Shown here: positions 14,430-21,748 of the stretch, piece by piece
Numbering within the stretch: the first letter of the stretch is position 1
Layout of the letters: every line of letters starts with the position of its first letter
Virus record (IMG/VR): IMGVR_UViG_3300028025_001129
Span: 1-21,817 of that record
DNA: 21,817 nucleotides
Source of the DNA: a virus
Direction: 5' to 3' (one strand)
Notes under the pieces: generated by a model
Database searches by the model: none
What the model saw: only the letters and a program-made list of their open reading frames with translations
Told to the model about the DNA's origin: nothing
Position numbers and translations under genes: made by a program

Positions 14430-14791
14430 TGATTGAAGAACTTATCAGCCGCGTGTTCTACGCACGGAATGTTGCACACTTTGAGCATTGGCGCGCCAAG
14501 GGCGACGGCAGTTTCGCAAAGCACATGGCACTGGGCGACTTCTACGACGACGTGATTGACGCCATCGACAAGCTCGTGGAAGCGTATCAGGGCGCGTTCA
14601 GCCTAATCGGCAACATACCCGCCCCGAAGGTGGCTGAACGTGACGTGCTGAAGCTCCTAGAGGCCGACGCGGACTGGATCGAAGAGAACCACGAAGCCGT
14701 CTGCAAAGGCAATCGCGCCGTGGGCAACTTGGTTGACGGTGTCACAGAGACGTACCTGACCACCATATACAAGCTGCGGAACCTGAAATAA
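14429..14791 (+). CDS. Dps/ferritin-like four-helix protein
   Basis: A 120-residue, all-helical protein. Helix 2 contains HFEHWRAKG, then KH, and IDKLVE. His20, His32, Asp47 and Glu51 have exactly the spacing of E. coli Dps ferroxidase residues His51, His63, Asp78 and Glu82, and Trp21 and Gly25 match Dps Trp52 and Gly56. The fifth E. coli ligand, Asp67, falls on Gly36 (Asp37 is adjacent). The protein is shorter than Dps (167 residues); the helix linking the two halves appears missing. I recall such phage proteins filed under a domain of unknown function (DUF5856). Possible roles are iron oxidation/storage or protection of DNA, or a structural reuse of the fold. AAGGA at 14417-14421 and a TAATG overlap fix the start. 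Confidence 0.68.
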   Translation: MIEELISRVFYARNVAHFEHWRAKGDGSFAKHMALGDFYDDVIDAIDKLVEAYQGAFSLIGNIPAPKVAERDVLKLLEADADWIEENHEAVCKGNRAVGNLVDGVTETYLTTIYKLRNLK

Positions 14792-15003
14792 TGGACATCG
14801 ACGCCAACACCGTAATCACCGTTCTCGGCTTCATCGGAGGCCTGATAACGGTCTGGGTCAACCTCAACAACAGGCTCACCCTCATGGAGGCGCGTCTTGG
14901 CTTTGGCGAAGAGCGGTTCAACGTCATTGATAAGAAGTTCGACGAGGTGATGATGCACCTCCGTCGGATCGAAGATAAACTGGATAACAAGGCGGATCGG
15001 TAA
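14791..15003 (+). CDS. Small membrane protein with coiled coil (holin-like candidate)
   Basis: A 70-residue protein with one membrane segment (about 8-24: VITVLGFIGGLITVWVN), then an amphipathic coiled coil (26-67) rich in charged residues. Such one-pass coiled-coil proteins are frequent near phage lysis genes; it could be a holin, antiholin or other lysis regulator. It starts on a TAATG overlap with the Dps-like gene and ends on a TAATG overlap with the lipoprotein gene. No family-specific motif was seen. Confidence 0.6.
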   Translation: MDIDANTVITVLGFIGGLITVWVNLNNRLTLMEARLGFGEERFNVIDKKFDEVMMHLRRIEDKLDNKADR

Positions 15004-15191
15004 TGAAACGGTTTCTGCTACCCCTTGCGGCTTTGGCCCTCGTTGGTTGCGAAGACCGCTACCGCTACGACTGCCAAGACCCTGAGAACTGGCAGGAGGA
15101 AATCTGCAAGAAGCCCAAGTGCATTGCCATGGGATACTGCACCGAATGGCTGATAGATACAGGTGAAGAGAAAGAGCATGAGACCCACTAG
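15003..15191 (+). CDS. Cys-rich lipoprotein
   Basis: A 62-residue protein with a signal peptide (KR, then LLPLAALA) and a lipobox L-V-G-C with Cys16, so it should be lipidated by signal peptidase II. The mature part has four more Cys (24, 35, 40, 46) around YRYDCQDPENW and CKKPKC, probably as two disulfides in the periplasm. I recall similar short lipoproteins in marine phages; their role is unknown. It lies in the lysis block but lacks the Pro-rich build of an o-spanin. Its 3' end overlaps the first holin-like gene. Confidence 0.7.
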   Translation: MKRFLLPLAALALVGCEDRYRYDCQDPENWQEEICKKPKCIAMGYCTEWLIDTGEEKEHETH

Positions 15192-15456
15192 CGAATGGTC
15201 GCCAGAGGAACTGCTGCGGTTCATCGTCGGCATCGTGCTGTCGCTGACGCTTACGTTCATCGTGGCGACCGTGCTATATTCGCTGGTGTTTGTATCGCAG
15301 CCGATGGAGGGGCAGTCCCCGAATGACGCTGAGTTTTTTAAACTGATTAACCCAATAGCGACTTTTATCGTCGGCGCGTTGGCCGGCCTCATGGCTGGGC
15401 AGGGCAGTGGGGCTATGCAAAAGAAGAAGGATGAAGAAGATGAGCTTCCTGAATGA
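15178..15456 (+). CDS. Holin-like membrane protein 1
   Basis: A 92-residue protein with two membrane segments (about 14-39 and 54-74) and a charged C-terminal tail KKKDEEDE. The second segment, EFFKLINPIATFIVGALAG, is clearly related to the second segment of the following protein, so the two are paralogues. Size, two segments, charged tail and position before an endolysin fit a class II-type holin, which permeabilises the inner membrane at a set time. ATG 15178 is preferred; an in-frame GTG at 15163 would add five residues. The gene overlaps the lipoprotein gene by 14 bases. Confidence 0.6.
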   Translation: MRPTSEWSPEELLRFIVGIVLSLTLTFIVATVLYSLVFVSQPMEGQSPNDAEFFKLINPIATFIVGALAGLMAGQGSGAMQKKKDEEDELPE

Positions 15457-15964
15457 TTTTGAAAGCAAGCAAGACGGCGTCAATGACACAGTCGAGTTTG
15501 TTATCCGTGTGGCAATCGTCACGCTGTCTGCGGTTATTCTTGTCGTTGTGCTGGCGCTGGCAGTTGGTCTGTTTGTGTCGAACGACGTCATTGATAGCGC
15601 AGCCATCCTTGAGATGGTCAACCCTGCGTTCCAGACAATCATCGGCGCATTTGTCGGTTTGCTTGGTGGCTTGAGCTTAAATGCTAATGCGCGTGACAAG
15701 GGCGCTGAACCGGAAGCGCCGCTTGAACTTACTCCAGAAATGGAAGTCGTTGAGCATAAGTCCGTGCCGTTTGCCCGAACTGTTGAGCCTGAAGCGCCCA
15801 AAACATACAACGACCCACAGGGTACGGTCTTTATCGACGAACCCGAAGAGGACGACGACATGGAGCCGTGGGAGAAGTACCGCAACGACCTGCGCTACGA
15901 CGCCAACGGCGACGGCGTGGTTGACGAACTTGACTTCCCTGATTGGCGGAGTGCTGGCAAATGA
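15440..15964 (+). CDS. Holin-like membrane protein 2 with EF-hand-like tail
   Basis: A 174-residue paralogue of the preceding protein with two membrane segments (about 20-47 and 56-80; VNPAFQTIIGAFVGLLGG aligns with the first protein). An acidic, Pro/Glu-rich tail follows. Residues 154-165 (DANGDGVVDELD) match the 12-residue EF-hand/dockerin calcium loop: D1, N3, D5, G6, V8, D9, D12. The acidic EPEEDDD tract is just before it. It may be a holin/antiholin partner or a calcium-responsive membrane protein. AAGGA at 15427-15431 favours ATG 15440 over ATG 15431. The stop overlaps the endolysin ATG (ATGA). Confidence 0.62.
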   Translation: MSFLNDFESKQDGVNDTVEFVIRVAIVTLSAVILVVVLALAVGLFVSNDVIDSAAILEMVNPAFQTIIGAFVGLLGGLSLNANARDKGAEPEAPLELTPEMEVVEHKSVPFARTVEPEAPKTYNDPQGTVFIDEPEEDDDMEPWEKYRNDLRYDANGDGVVDELDFPDWRSAGK

Positions 15965-16572
15965 GCTTGATTAATCTTCAACAGAAAATAGGGGTAACGG
16001 CAGATGGTGCATTCGGTCCGGGCACATTTAAGAAGGCTGCGGCTTTTTATAAACTATCACCTGATCGGGCTGCACATTTCTTTGCTCAAACGGCACATGA
16101 AAGTGGCGGCTTCAAGGCGTTCAGCGAAAACCTCAACTACGGAGCCAAAGGGCTTCGCGGCATCTTTGGTAAGTATTTCCCGACTGACGCGCTGGCTCGG
16201 GCCTACGAACGCCAACCGCAAAAAATAGCCAACCGCGTCTATGCTAACCGCATGGGCAATGGCGATGAAGCGTCTGGGGATGGCTGGAAGTACCGTGGAC
16301 GTGGCGCGCTCCAGCTTACTGGAAAAGCAAATTACCAAGCATTTGCAAGCTACATCGGACGGCCCCAAATAATGGATAACCCTGACCTTGTGGCAGGCGA
16401 ACTCTGTTTCGAAAGCGCGCTGTGGTTCTTTGACAAGAACAAGCTGTGGTCCATCTGCGACCAAGGCACAGGCGACGGCGCGATCCTCGCGCTGACAAAG
16501 CGCATAAATGGTGGTACGCACGGCCTTGACGACCGCAAGGCAAAGACAAAGAAGTACGCAACATGGCTTTAA
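15961..16572 (+). CDS. Endolysin, glycoside hydrolase family 19 (chitinase-like)
   Basis: A 203-residue muralytic enzyme. Residues 1-30 resemble a short peptidoglycan-binding-like stretch (LQQKIGVTADGAFGPGTFKK). The catalytic domain carries the GH19 signature: QTAHESGGF (43-51, catalytic Glu47), SENLNYGAKGL (55-65), YANRMGNG, and GDGWKYRGRGALQLTG (about 104-119). It cleaves the glycan strands of host peptidoglycan once released to the periplasm. No signal peptide is present, so release needs a holin, and two holin-like genes lie directly upstream. The start overlaps the upstream stop, and the end overlaps the i-spanin start by ten bases. Confidence 0.92.
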   Translation: MSLINLQQKIGVTADGAFGPGTFKKAAAFYKLSPDRAAHFFAQTAHESGGFKAFSENLNYGAKGLRGIFGKYFPTDALARAYERQPQKIANRVYANRMGNGDEASGDGWKYRGRGALQLTGKANYQAFASYIGRPQIMDNPDLVAGELCFESALWFFDKNKLWSICDQGTGDGAILALTKRINGGTHGLDDRKAKTKKYATWL

Positions 16573-16964
16573 TTCCTAACCCTGTGATGCTTTACGCATT
16601 GGGCGGCGCGCTTATTATTGGCGCGGCATCCGGCTACAAGGTCCGTGACTGGCAGTGCGATGCAGCTTTTGCAAAGGCGCTGGAGAAGGCGGAGAAGCTG
16701 CGCGTCAAAAAACAAGAGGTAGTAGATAATGTTTCGCAAACCTACGAAGTTGAACGAGATCAAGCCAATGTGGTGGCGACAGAACGAACAAACACCATTC
16801 GTGAGATATACAAAACGGCTCCTGCCGTTCCTGTTGATTGCGCTGGTTCTGATGCTCTGCGCAGGGTGCTCGAAGGCGGTGTCCGTGACGCCAATGCCGC
16901 TGCCACCGGCGAACCTAGCGGCGAAGTGTCCAACGCTTCAGGATCCACCAGTCGTACTGATTGA
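16563..16964 (+). CDS. i-spanin (Rz-like)
   Basis: A 133-residue protein with an N-terminal membrane anchor (about 8-24: VMLYALGGALIIGAASG) and then a long helical, coiled-coil periplasmic part (about 34-85) with QTYEVERDQ and RTNTIREIYKTAPAVP. The last motif, followed by a Cys and ALRRVLEGG, is common in Rz-type proteins. It would span the periplasm with the o-spanin partner and fuse inner and outer membranes in the last step of lysis. It begins inside the endolysin gene, and the o-spanin gene is nested in its second half in the +1 frame. Confidence 0.82.
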   Translation: MALIPNPVMLYALGGALIIGAASGYKVRDWQCDAAFAKALEKAEKLRVKKQEVVDNVSQTYEVERDQANVVATERTNTIREIYKTAPAVPVDCAGSDALRRVLEGGVRDANAAATGEPSGEVSNASGSTSRTD

Positions 16965-17073
16965 CCCCGAGCGCGCGCTCTGGGAGGCTGACATTATTGC
17001 GAAATATACAGATTGTAGTACCAAACATCGCTTGACAATTAAAGCGTGGGAAGATGCCGTAAACGTCAAGTGA
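16729..17073 (+). CDS. o-spanin (Rz1-like lipoprotein), overlapping i-spanin
   Basis: A 114-residue protein read in the +1 frame relative to the i-spanin. After a basic n-region (RYTKR), the hydrophobic stretch LLPFLLIALVLMLCAGC (31-47) ends at a lipobox-type Cys47; the -3 residue is Cys instead of the usual Leu. A Pro-rich segment follows (VTPMPLPPANLAAKCPTLQDPP), as in lambda Rz1, then a helical end. AAGAGG at 16714-16719 gives a proper ribosome site. About 236 bases overlap the i-spanin; the rest extends beyond it. Confidence 0.82.
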   Translation: MFRKPTKLNEIKPMWWRQNEQTPFVRYTKRLLPFLLIALVLMLCAGCSKAVSVTPMPLPPANLAAKCPTLQDPPVVLIDPERALWEADIIAKYTDCSTKHRLTIKAWEDAVNVK

Positions 17074-17102
17074 CGTGAGCGACACAGCCAGAAAGGCTCC
17101 TA

Positions 17103-18284
17103 ATGCCTAGAAGTATAAATGTAGATGAGAAGCTCTTTGACTACTGCACACCGAACCAACGCAAAGTCCTTGACGCAATAATTCTCTACGGCGGCGCAAA
17201 GGCCGCCGACGAAGCCCTCGGCATGTACAAGGGCGGCGCATCGGAAATATACAACAACGTCAAGAATAAGGCCGCCAAGTTTGGCTACGCACCGGAGCAT
17301 GACTTCACTAGGCCGGTGCCAGATGGCTACACCGCAAAAGGGGTCAGCACCTACTACAACAAAGAAGGTAAACCAACAGGGCAGTGGGTCAAGGCGTCTA
17401 TTGATAACGAGCGTCAGCAGCAGATATTCCGTGATGCTCTTAACGCTATGTCGAGCACTTTGCCGCGCCTCGATCCAATCATCGCGCCAGAGCAGTTCAA
17501 TGCCGACCTGCTGACGCTGTACACGCTAACCGACGCGCACATCGGCATGCTGGCGTGGCACCGCGAGAACATGCAGGCCGACTGGGACTTGCAGATTGCA
17601 GAGACCGTCATCGTCGGCTGCTTCGAGCAGATCATCAAATGCTCGCCCGACAGTGAGACGGCCGTGCTGAACCAGCTCGGCGACTTGCTGCACTATGACG
17701 GCCTGTCCGCCGTCACGCCGACCAGCGGCCATGTGCTTGACGCCGATGGCCGCTTCACCAAGATGGTCGAGGTCGCCGTGCGCGTGCTGCGCCGCATCAT
17801 CAACATGTTGCTGGCCAAGCACTCTAAGGTGCATATCATCCTCGCCGAAGGTAACCACGACATGGCCTCGTCCGTCTGGCTGCGCACGATGTTCAAGGCG
17901 CTGTACGAAAACGAGCCGCGCATCACCGTGGACGACAGCGCGCTGCCGTACTACGCGTATGAATTTGGCGACGTCATGCTGACCTTCCACCACAGCCACT
18001 TGAAGAAGTTTGGCGCGATGCGCGAGATTATTCCCGCCATGTTCTCCGAGATATGGGGCCGCACGAAGAAACGCTATTGCCACACAGGGAACTACCACCA
18101 CACCAAGGAGGAGAGCCAAACAGGCCTCACGGTGTTCCAGCATCCAACACTGGCCGCACGAGACGCGTACGCCTCTCGCGGCGCGTGGTTCTCGGACAGG
18201 GAAGTGTGTTCGATCACGTACCATAAAAAGTTCGGGCAGGGGATGCGTGTGTACGCTTGCCCTGAGATGCTGGATGCCGTATGA
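17103..18284 (+). CDS. Calcineurin-like metallophosphoesterase with HTH-like start
   Basis: A 393-residue protein. Residues about 15-60 look like a helix-turn-helix segment (TPNQRKVLDAIILYGG). The calcineurin-like phosphoesterase core follows: TDAH (143-146), LGD (192-194), EGNHD (249-253) and HHSH (296-299). The last motif, which in the family is GHxH, reads GNYHH here (329-333), so the first metal-binding His is Asn. Such phage proteins may be nucleases or phosphatases acting on nucleic acid; the substrate is unknown. It lies between the spanins and the head-tail adaptor. AAGG and a start at 17103 are clear. Confidence 0.82.
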   Translation: MPRSINVDEKLFDYCTPNQRKVLDAIILYGGAKAADEALGMYKGGASEIYNNVKNKAAKFGYAPEHDFTRPVPDGYTAKGVSTYYNKEGKPTGQWVKASIDNERQQQIFRDALNAMSSTLPRLDPIIAPEQFNADLLTLYTLTDAHIGMLAWHRENMQADWDLQIAETVIVGCFEQIIKCSPDSETAVLNQLGDLLHYDGLSAVTPTSGHVLDADGRFTKMVEVAVRVLRRIINMLLAKHSKVHIILAEGNHDMASSVWLRTMFKALYENEPRITVDDSALPYYAYEFGDVMLTFHHSHLKKFGAMREIIPAMFSEIWGRTKKRYCHTGNYHHTKEESQTGLTVFQHPTLAARDAYASRGAWFSDREVCSITYHKKFGQGMRVYACPEMLDAV

Positions 18285-18338
18285 TGGATGCGGGTTTTCT
18301 GGTGCGCAAAACGTAAAAATCTGATATAGGGGCGCGTT

Positions 18339-18992
18339 ATGGCCACTGCGATGACATTCACGACGTTGAAACAGGACGTGCAACGCTACCTCGAGCGGGG
18401 TAACACGCTTGCGTCCGACCCCATCGTCTTCGAGCAAATCCCCCGCCTGATCAACCTCGCCGAGCGTCGCATCGCCCGCGAGCTGAAAGTTGAAGGCTTC
18501 ATCAACGTCGTGACCGGCACGCTCTCTGCGGGCCAGTCCGTCTACCCCAAGCCCGATCGCTGGCGCGACACGGTGTCGATTAACATCGGCACAGGCGCGA
18601 CGGGGGATAACCGCAAAATTCTGTTCTCCCGCGTGTATGAATATCTGCGCTCCTACTGGCCGAACGCCTTGGAGACGGGCACGCCTGTCTTCTACAGTGA
18701 CTACGACTACAGTCACTGGCTGCTCGCGCCGACACCGGACGCGGCATACCCATTCGAGATCCTGTACTACGAACTGCCGCCATTGCTCGACGAGAGCGTG
18801 CAGACGAACTGGATCACAGAATACGCCCCGCAGCTTTTGCTTTACGGCACGCTGGTTGAGGCAACGCCGTTCCTGAAGAACGACGAACGCATCCCAGTTT
18901 GGCAGAGCATGTACGACCGCGCGGCGGCAATGTTGAACGGCGAAGACCTCGCCAAAATCCTAGACCGATCCGCCGTGCGCAAGGAGGCGTAA
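18339..18992 (+). CDS. Head-tail adaptor (SU10/P22 gp4-type)
   Basis: A 217-residue protein with the build of phage adaptor proteins that bind beneath the portal. An N-terminal helical region (TLKQDVQRYLERG, then IPRLINLAERRIARELKVE, about 8-58) is followed by a beta domain containing SVYPKPDRWRDTVSI and WLLAPTPDAAYPFEILYYELPP. A C-terminal helical segment (APQLLLYGTLVEATPFLKND) ends in a basic tail. The family is known from Escherichia phage SU10 and P22 gp4-like connectors. AGGGG at 18328-18332 precedes ATG 18339. It implies a short-tailed virion or at least a connector of this type. Confidence 0.75.
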   Translation: MATAMTFTTLKQDVQRYLERGNTLASDPIVFEQIPRLINLAERRIARELKVEGFINVVTGTLSAGQSVYPKPDRWRDTVSINIGTGATGDNRKILFSRVYEYLRSYWPNALETGTPVFYSDYDYSHWLLAPTPDAAYPFEILYYELPPLLDESVQTNWITEYAPQLLLYGTLVEATPFLKNDERIPVWQSMYDRAAAMLNGEDLAKILDRSAVRKEA

Positions 18993-18994
18993 TA

Positions 18995-21748
18995 ATGTCC
19001 ACGTCATTCACTCAAGTCTTCGGCGGTACGACAATCTACCCCTCGGACGTATCGTACCTCGCCCTCGCGCTGACCAGCGACATCGCCCTTGAGTGGCCGC
19101 TTGAGGCCACCACAGGCAATAACGTCGTCGCGCGCATCATCGACGTCACGCCAACCGGCCCGTACACGATAGCCATGCCCGACGCGATGTCGGTCGGCGT
19201 TGGTCAGACGGTTCTGTTTAACAACCTCGGCCCCGACACAATTACCGTTGACAATGCCGCCGGCAACGCAATCCTGAGCATCGGCGCGGGTGAGCAGTGG
19301 CAGTGCTACCTCATCAGCAACACCACCGTAGGCGGTACGTGGCGCACGTTCCGCTACGGCGCTGCCGTGGCGCAGGCTCAGGCCGCCGCGCTGGCTGGCG
19401 CTGGTCTGGTCGCAGACGGGTCGGAGCTTGCGCAGAATTACGAAGTCGTTGACTTCTCCATCACACCGTACAGCCTGACTGCGCCTGACCGCGCCAAGGT
19501 ATTTGTCTGGAACGGCGGCCTCGGCACGCTGAACTTGCCGACTGCCGTGGCTGCTGGCGATGGGTGGTTCGTGCAGGTCCGCAACGGCGGGCAGGGTGAC
19601 TTGACCGTCGACCCGTCTGGATCTGAGCTTATCAACGCGGCAGCCACGCTGCTCTTGCAGCCGGGCGACAGCGCCGTCATTGTGGGCGACGGCGTCCAGT
19701 GGTACACCATCGGCCTCGGCCAGCAGGCGGTCTTCGCGTTCGACTACACGACCATAGCCGTCACTGGCGGCACGTACACGCTGGCTGGCTCAGAACTTAA
19801 CCGGATTGCGTATAGGTTCAACGGCGCGCTGACGTCCAACGTCACCGTCGTTGTCCCCGCCACGGTGCAGCAATACTGGGTAAACAACGCCACGACGGGC
19901 GCGTTTACGTTGGGCCTTCAGGCCTCGGGTAGTGCGGCCACCACTCTGGTCACTCAGGGCGCGACGGCCATCCTGTATTCCGACGGCACCGACATCATCT
20001 CGGCCACCACCTCGGCGGCCTTTGCCGGTACAGTCCCCATTTCCCAAGGCGGCACAGGCGCGGTCAACGCACCCTCGGCGCTGGCCAACCTCGGCGGCAC
20101 CGGCATCGGCACATCAGTCTTCACGGCCGCCACGACGGCTGCGGCACGATCCGCCATTGCGGCTGCGGCCTCTGGCGCTAACTCAGACATTACGTCTATT
20201 ACCGGCCTCACGACACCGCTGACAGTCGCGCAGGGCGGAACCGGCGCGAACAACGCCGCTTCGGCCCGCTCGAACCTAAGTGCAGCGGCAAGCGGCTCGA
20301 ACGCAGACATCACTGCGCTGACCAACGCGGCAGGCATCCAGATCGGCGCGCCTACGCTTGGCGCACGCGGCGCGGGCACCATCAACGCCACGGGTCTCTT
20401 CATCAACGGCGTTGGCGTCGGCACGGGTTCCGGTTCGGTGACCAGCGTCGCGGCGACTGTGCCGTCGTTCCTGACTGTGACCGGTTCGCCGATTACGACG
20501 TCAGGCACATTGGCGATTTCGCTGTCGGGCACCGCGCTCCCTGTCGCCAACGGCGGCACCGGCCAAACGACATACACCAACGGGCAGTTGCTTATTGGTA
20601 ACACCACGGGCAATACGCTCACGAAGGCGACCCTGACCGCAGGCACGGGCATTTCGATTACGAACGGCACCGGCTCTATCACTATCGCATCGACGGCTGG
20701 CGCTGGCACAGTTACGTCGGTGGCGGCATCGGGCGGCACAACCGGCCTCTCCTTCACCGGTTCGCCGATTACAACATCGGGCACGCTGACAGTCGGCGGA
20801 ACACTCGTAATCGCAAATGGCGGCACTGGCGCGACCAGTGCCTCTGGCGCGAGGCTCAACCTCGGCGCGGCCGGCTCTGGCGCGAACAGCGACATCACGT
20901 CGCTTACCGGCTTGACCACGGCGTTGACCGTCGCACAGGGCGGCACCGGTGCCACTACTCTTACAGGTATTGTTAAGGGTAACGGGACGGCGGCGTTCAC
21001 TGTCGCCACCGCAGGCACTGACTATATTGCTCCGGGCGGCGCATTGGGCACCCCATCATCAGGCACGTTGACAAATGCTACGGGTCTTCCGATCGCAACT
21101 GGTGTAAGCGGTCTGGGCGCTAATGTCGCTACGGCTCTGTCCGTTGCCGTCGGAAGTGCCGGCGCTTTCGTCGTCAATGGCGGGGCGCTTGGCACACCCT
21201 CGTCCGGTACTCTGACTAACTGCACGTTCCCGACCCTTAACCAGAACACGACCGGAACGGCGTCAAACGTCACCGGCACTGTGGCTGTTGCCAATGGCGG
21301 CACAGGCGCAACGACGGCGGGTGCCGCGCGGACTAACCTTGGCGCAGCGGCCTCCGGCGCTAATACGGACATTACCGCACTCGACCAAGACGTGACGATC
21401 ACGGCCACAGGGACCATCGCTGCCGACACCCTCGGCTATCGCGGGTTGCCGCAGAACAGCCAGACAGCTTCCTACACATTGGCTTTGTCTGATGCAGGCA
21501 AGCACATCTCAATCACGACTGGCGGCGTGATTATTCCAGCTAACAGTTCAATCGCGTTCCCTGTGGGCACGGCCATCGTTGTATTCAACAACAGCGGCAG
21601 CAACCAGACGATCAGCATCACGACTGACACCCTGCGCCTTGCTGGGACCGCGAGCACAGGCTCGCGCACTCTCGCTCAATACGGCCTAGCAACGTGCGTC
21701 AAAGTTGCCTCTACTACATGGGTAATCTCAGGCGCAGGGATTACCTAA
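18995..21748 (+). CDS. Large repeat-rich tail-fibre protein
   Basis: A 917-residue protein. Residues 1-120 (FTQVFGGTTIYPSDVSYLAL, ALEWPLEA, PYTIAMPDA) form a beta N-terminal domain of the kind that attaches fibres. Residues about 145-340 carry further similar beta units. From about 350 the stalk consists of repeats: six GGTG units, four SGxNxDITxLT-type units and two GALGTPSSGTLTN units. The end (about 820-917: ASYTLALSDAGKHISI, VFNNSGSNQTISI) is a beta cap. AAGGAGG at 18981-18987 with seven-base spacing fixes ATG 18995; in-frame codons back to 18899 belong to the adaptor gene. It likely binds the host surface as a trimer. No autocatalytic chaperone motif was seen. Confidence 0.78.
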   Translation: MSTSFTQVFGGTTIYPSDVSYLALALTSDIALEWPLEATTGNNVVARIIDVTPTGPYTIAMPDAMSVGVGQTVLFNNLGPDTITVDNAAGNAILSIGAGEQWQCYLISNTTVGGTWRTFRYGAAVAQAQAAALAGAGLVADGSELAQNYEVVDFSITPYSLTAPDRAKVFVWNGGLGTLNLPTAVAAGDGWFVQVRNGGQGDLTVDPSGSELINAAATLLLQPGDSAVIVGDGVQWYTIGLGQQAVFAFDYTTIAVTGGTYTLAGSELNRIAYRFNGALTSNVTVVVPATVQQYWVNNATTGAFTLGLQASGSAATTLVTQGATAILYSDGTDIISATTSAAFAGTVPISQGGTGAVNAPSALANLGGTGIGTSVFTAATTAAARSAIAAAASGANSDITSITGLTTPLTVAQGGTGANNAASARSNLSAAASGSNADITALTNAAGIQIGAPTLGARGAGTINATGLFINGVGVGTGSGSVTSVAATVPSFLTVTGSPITTSGTLAISLSGTALPVANGGTGQTTYTNGQLLIGNTTGNTLTKATLTAGTGISITNGTGSITIASTAGAGTVTSVAASGGTTGLSFTGSPITTSGTLTVGGTLVIANGGTGATSASGARLNLGAAGSGANSDITSLTGLTTALTVAQGGTGATTLTGIVKGNGTAAFTVATAGTDYIAPGGALGTPSSGTLTNATGLPIATGVSGLGANVATALSVAVGSAGAFVVNGGALGTPSSGTLTNCTFPTLNQNTTGTASNVTGTVAVANGGTGATTAGAARTNLGAAASGANTDITALDQDVTITATGTIAADTLGYRGLPQNSQTASYTLALSDAGKHISITTGGVIIPANSSIAFPVGTAIVVFNNSGSNQTISITTDTLRLAGTASTGSRTLAQYGLATCVKVASTTWVISGAGIT
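20048..21307 (+). repeat. Dispersed GGTG stalk repeats in tail fibre
   Basis: In-frame GGC-GGN-ACN-GGN units begin at 20048, 20234, 20552, 20819, 20939 and 21296. Several are followed by an AR.NL(G/S)AA(A/G)SG.N.DIT stretch. Spacing is irregular (120 to 357 bases), so this is a degenerate protein repeat, not a tandem DNA repeat. One unit with its flank (20939-20997) also matches the stalk of the C1q-like fibre at 13868-13926. Confidence 0.8.

Noticed and set aside
18322-18330. TGATATAGG before the adaptor gene, similar to the possible promoter at 4344
   Set aside because: No acceptable -35 at 16-18 bases, and the G-run is better explained as the adaptor's ribosome site.
17526-18716. Long minus-strand open frame (396 codons) opposite the metallophosphoesterase and adaptor
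   Set aside because: It crosses two well-supported + genes and the gap between them, has no ribosome site or recognisable motif, and looks like a codon-bias shadow.
19954-21018. Minus-strand open frame (354 codons), Pro/Val-rich, opposite the fibre repeats
   Set aside because: Its repeats are the mirror of the GGTG repeats on the + strand; no independent coding evidence.
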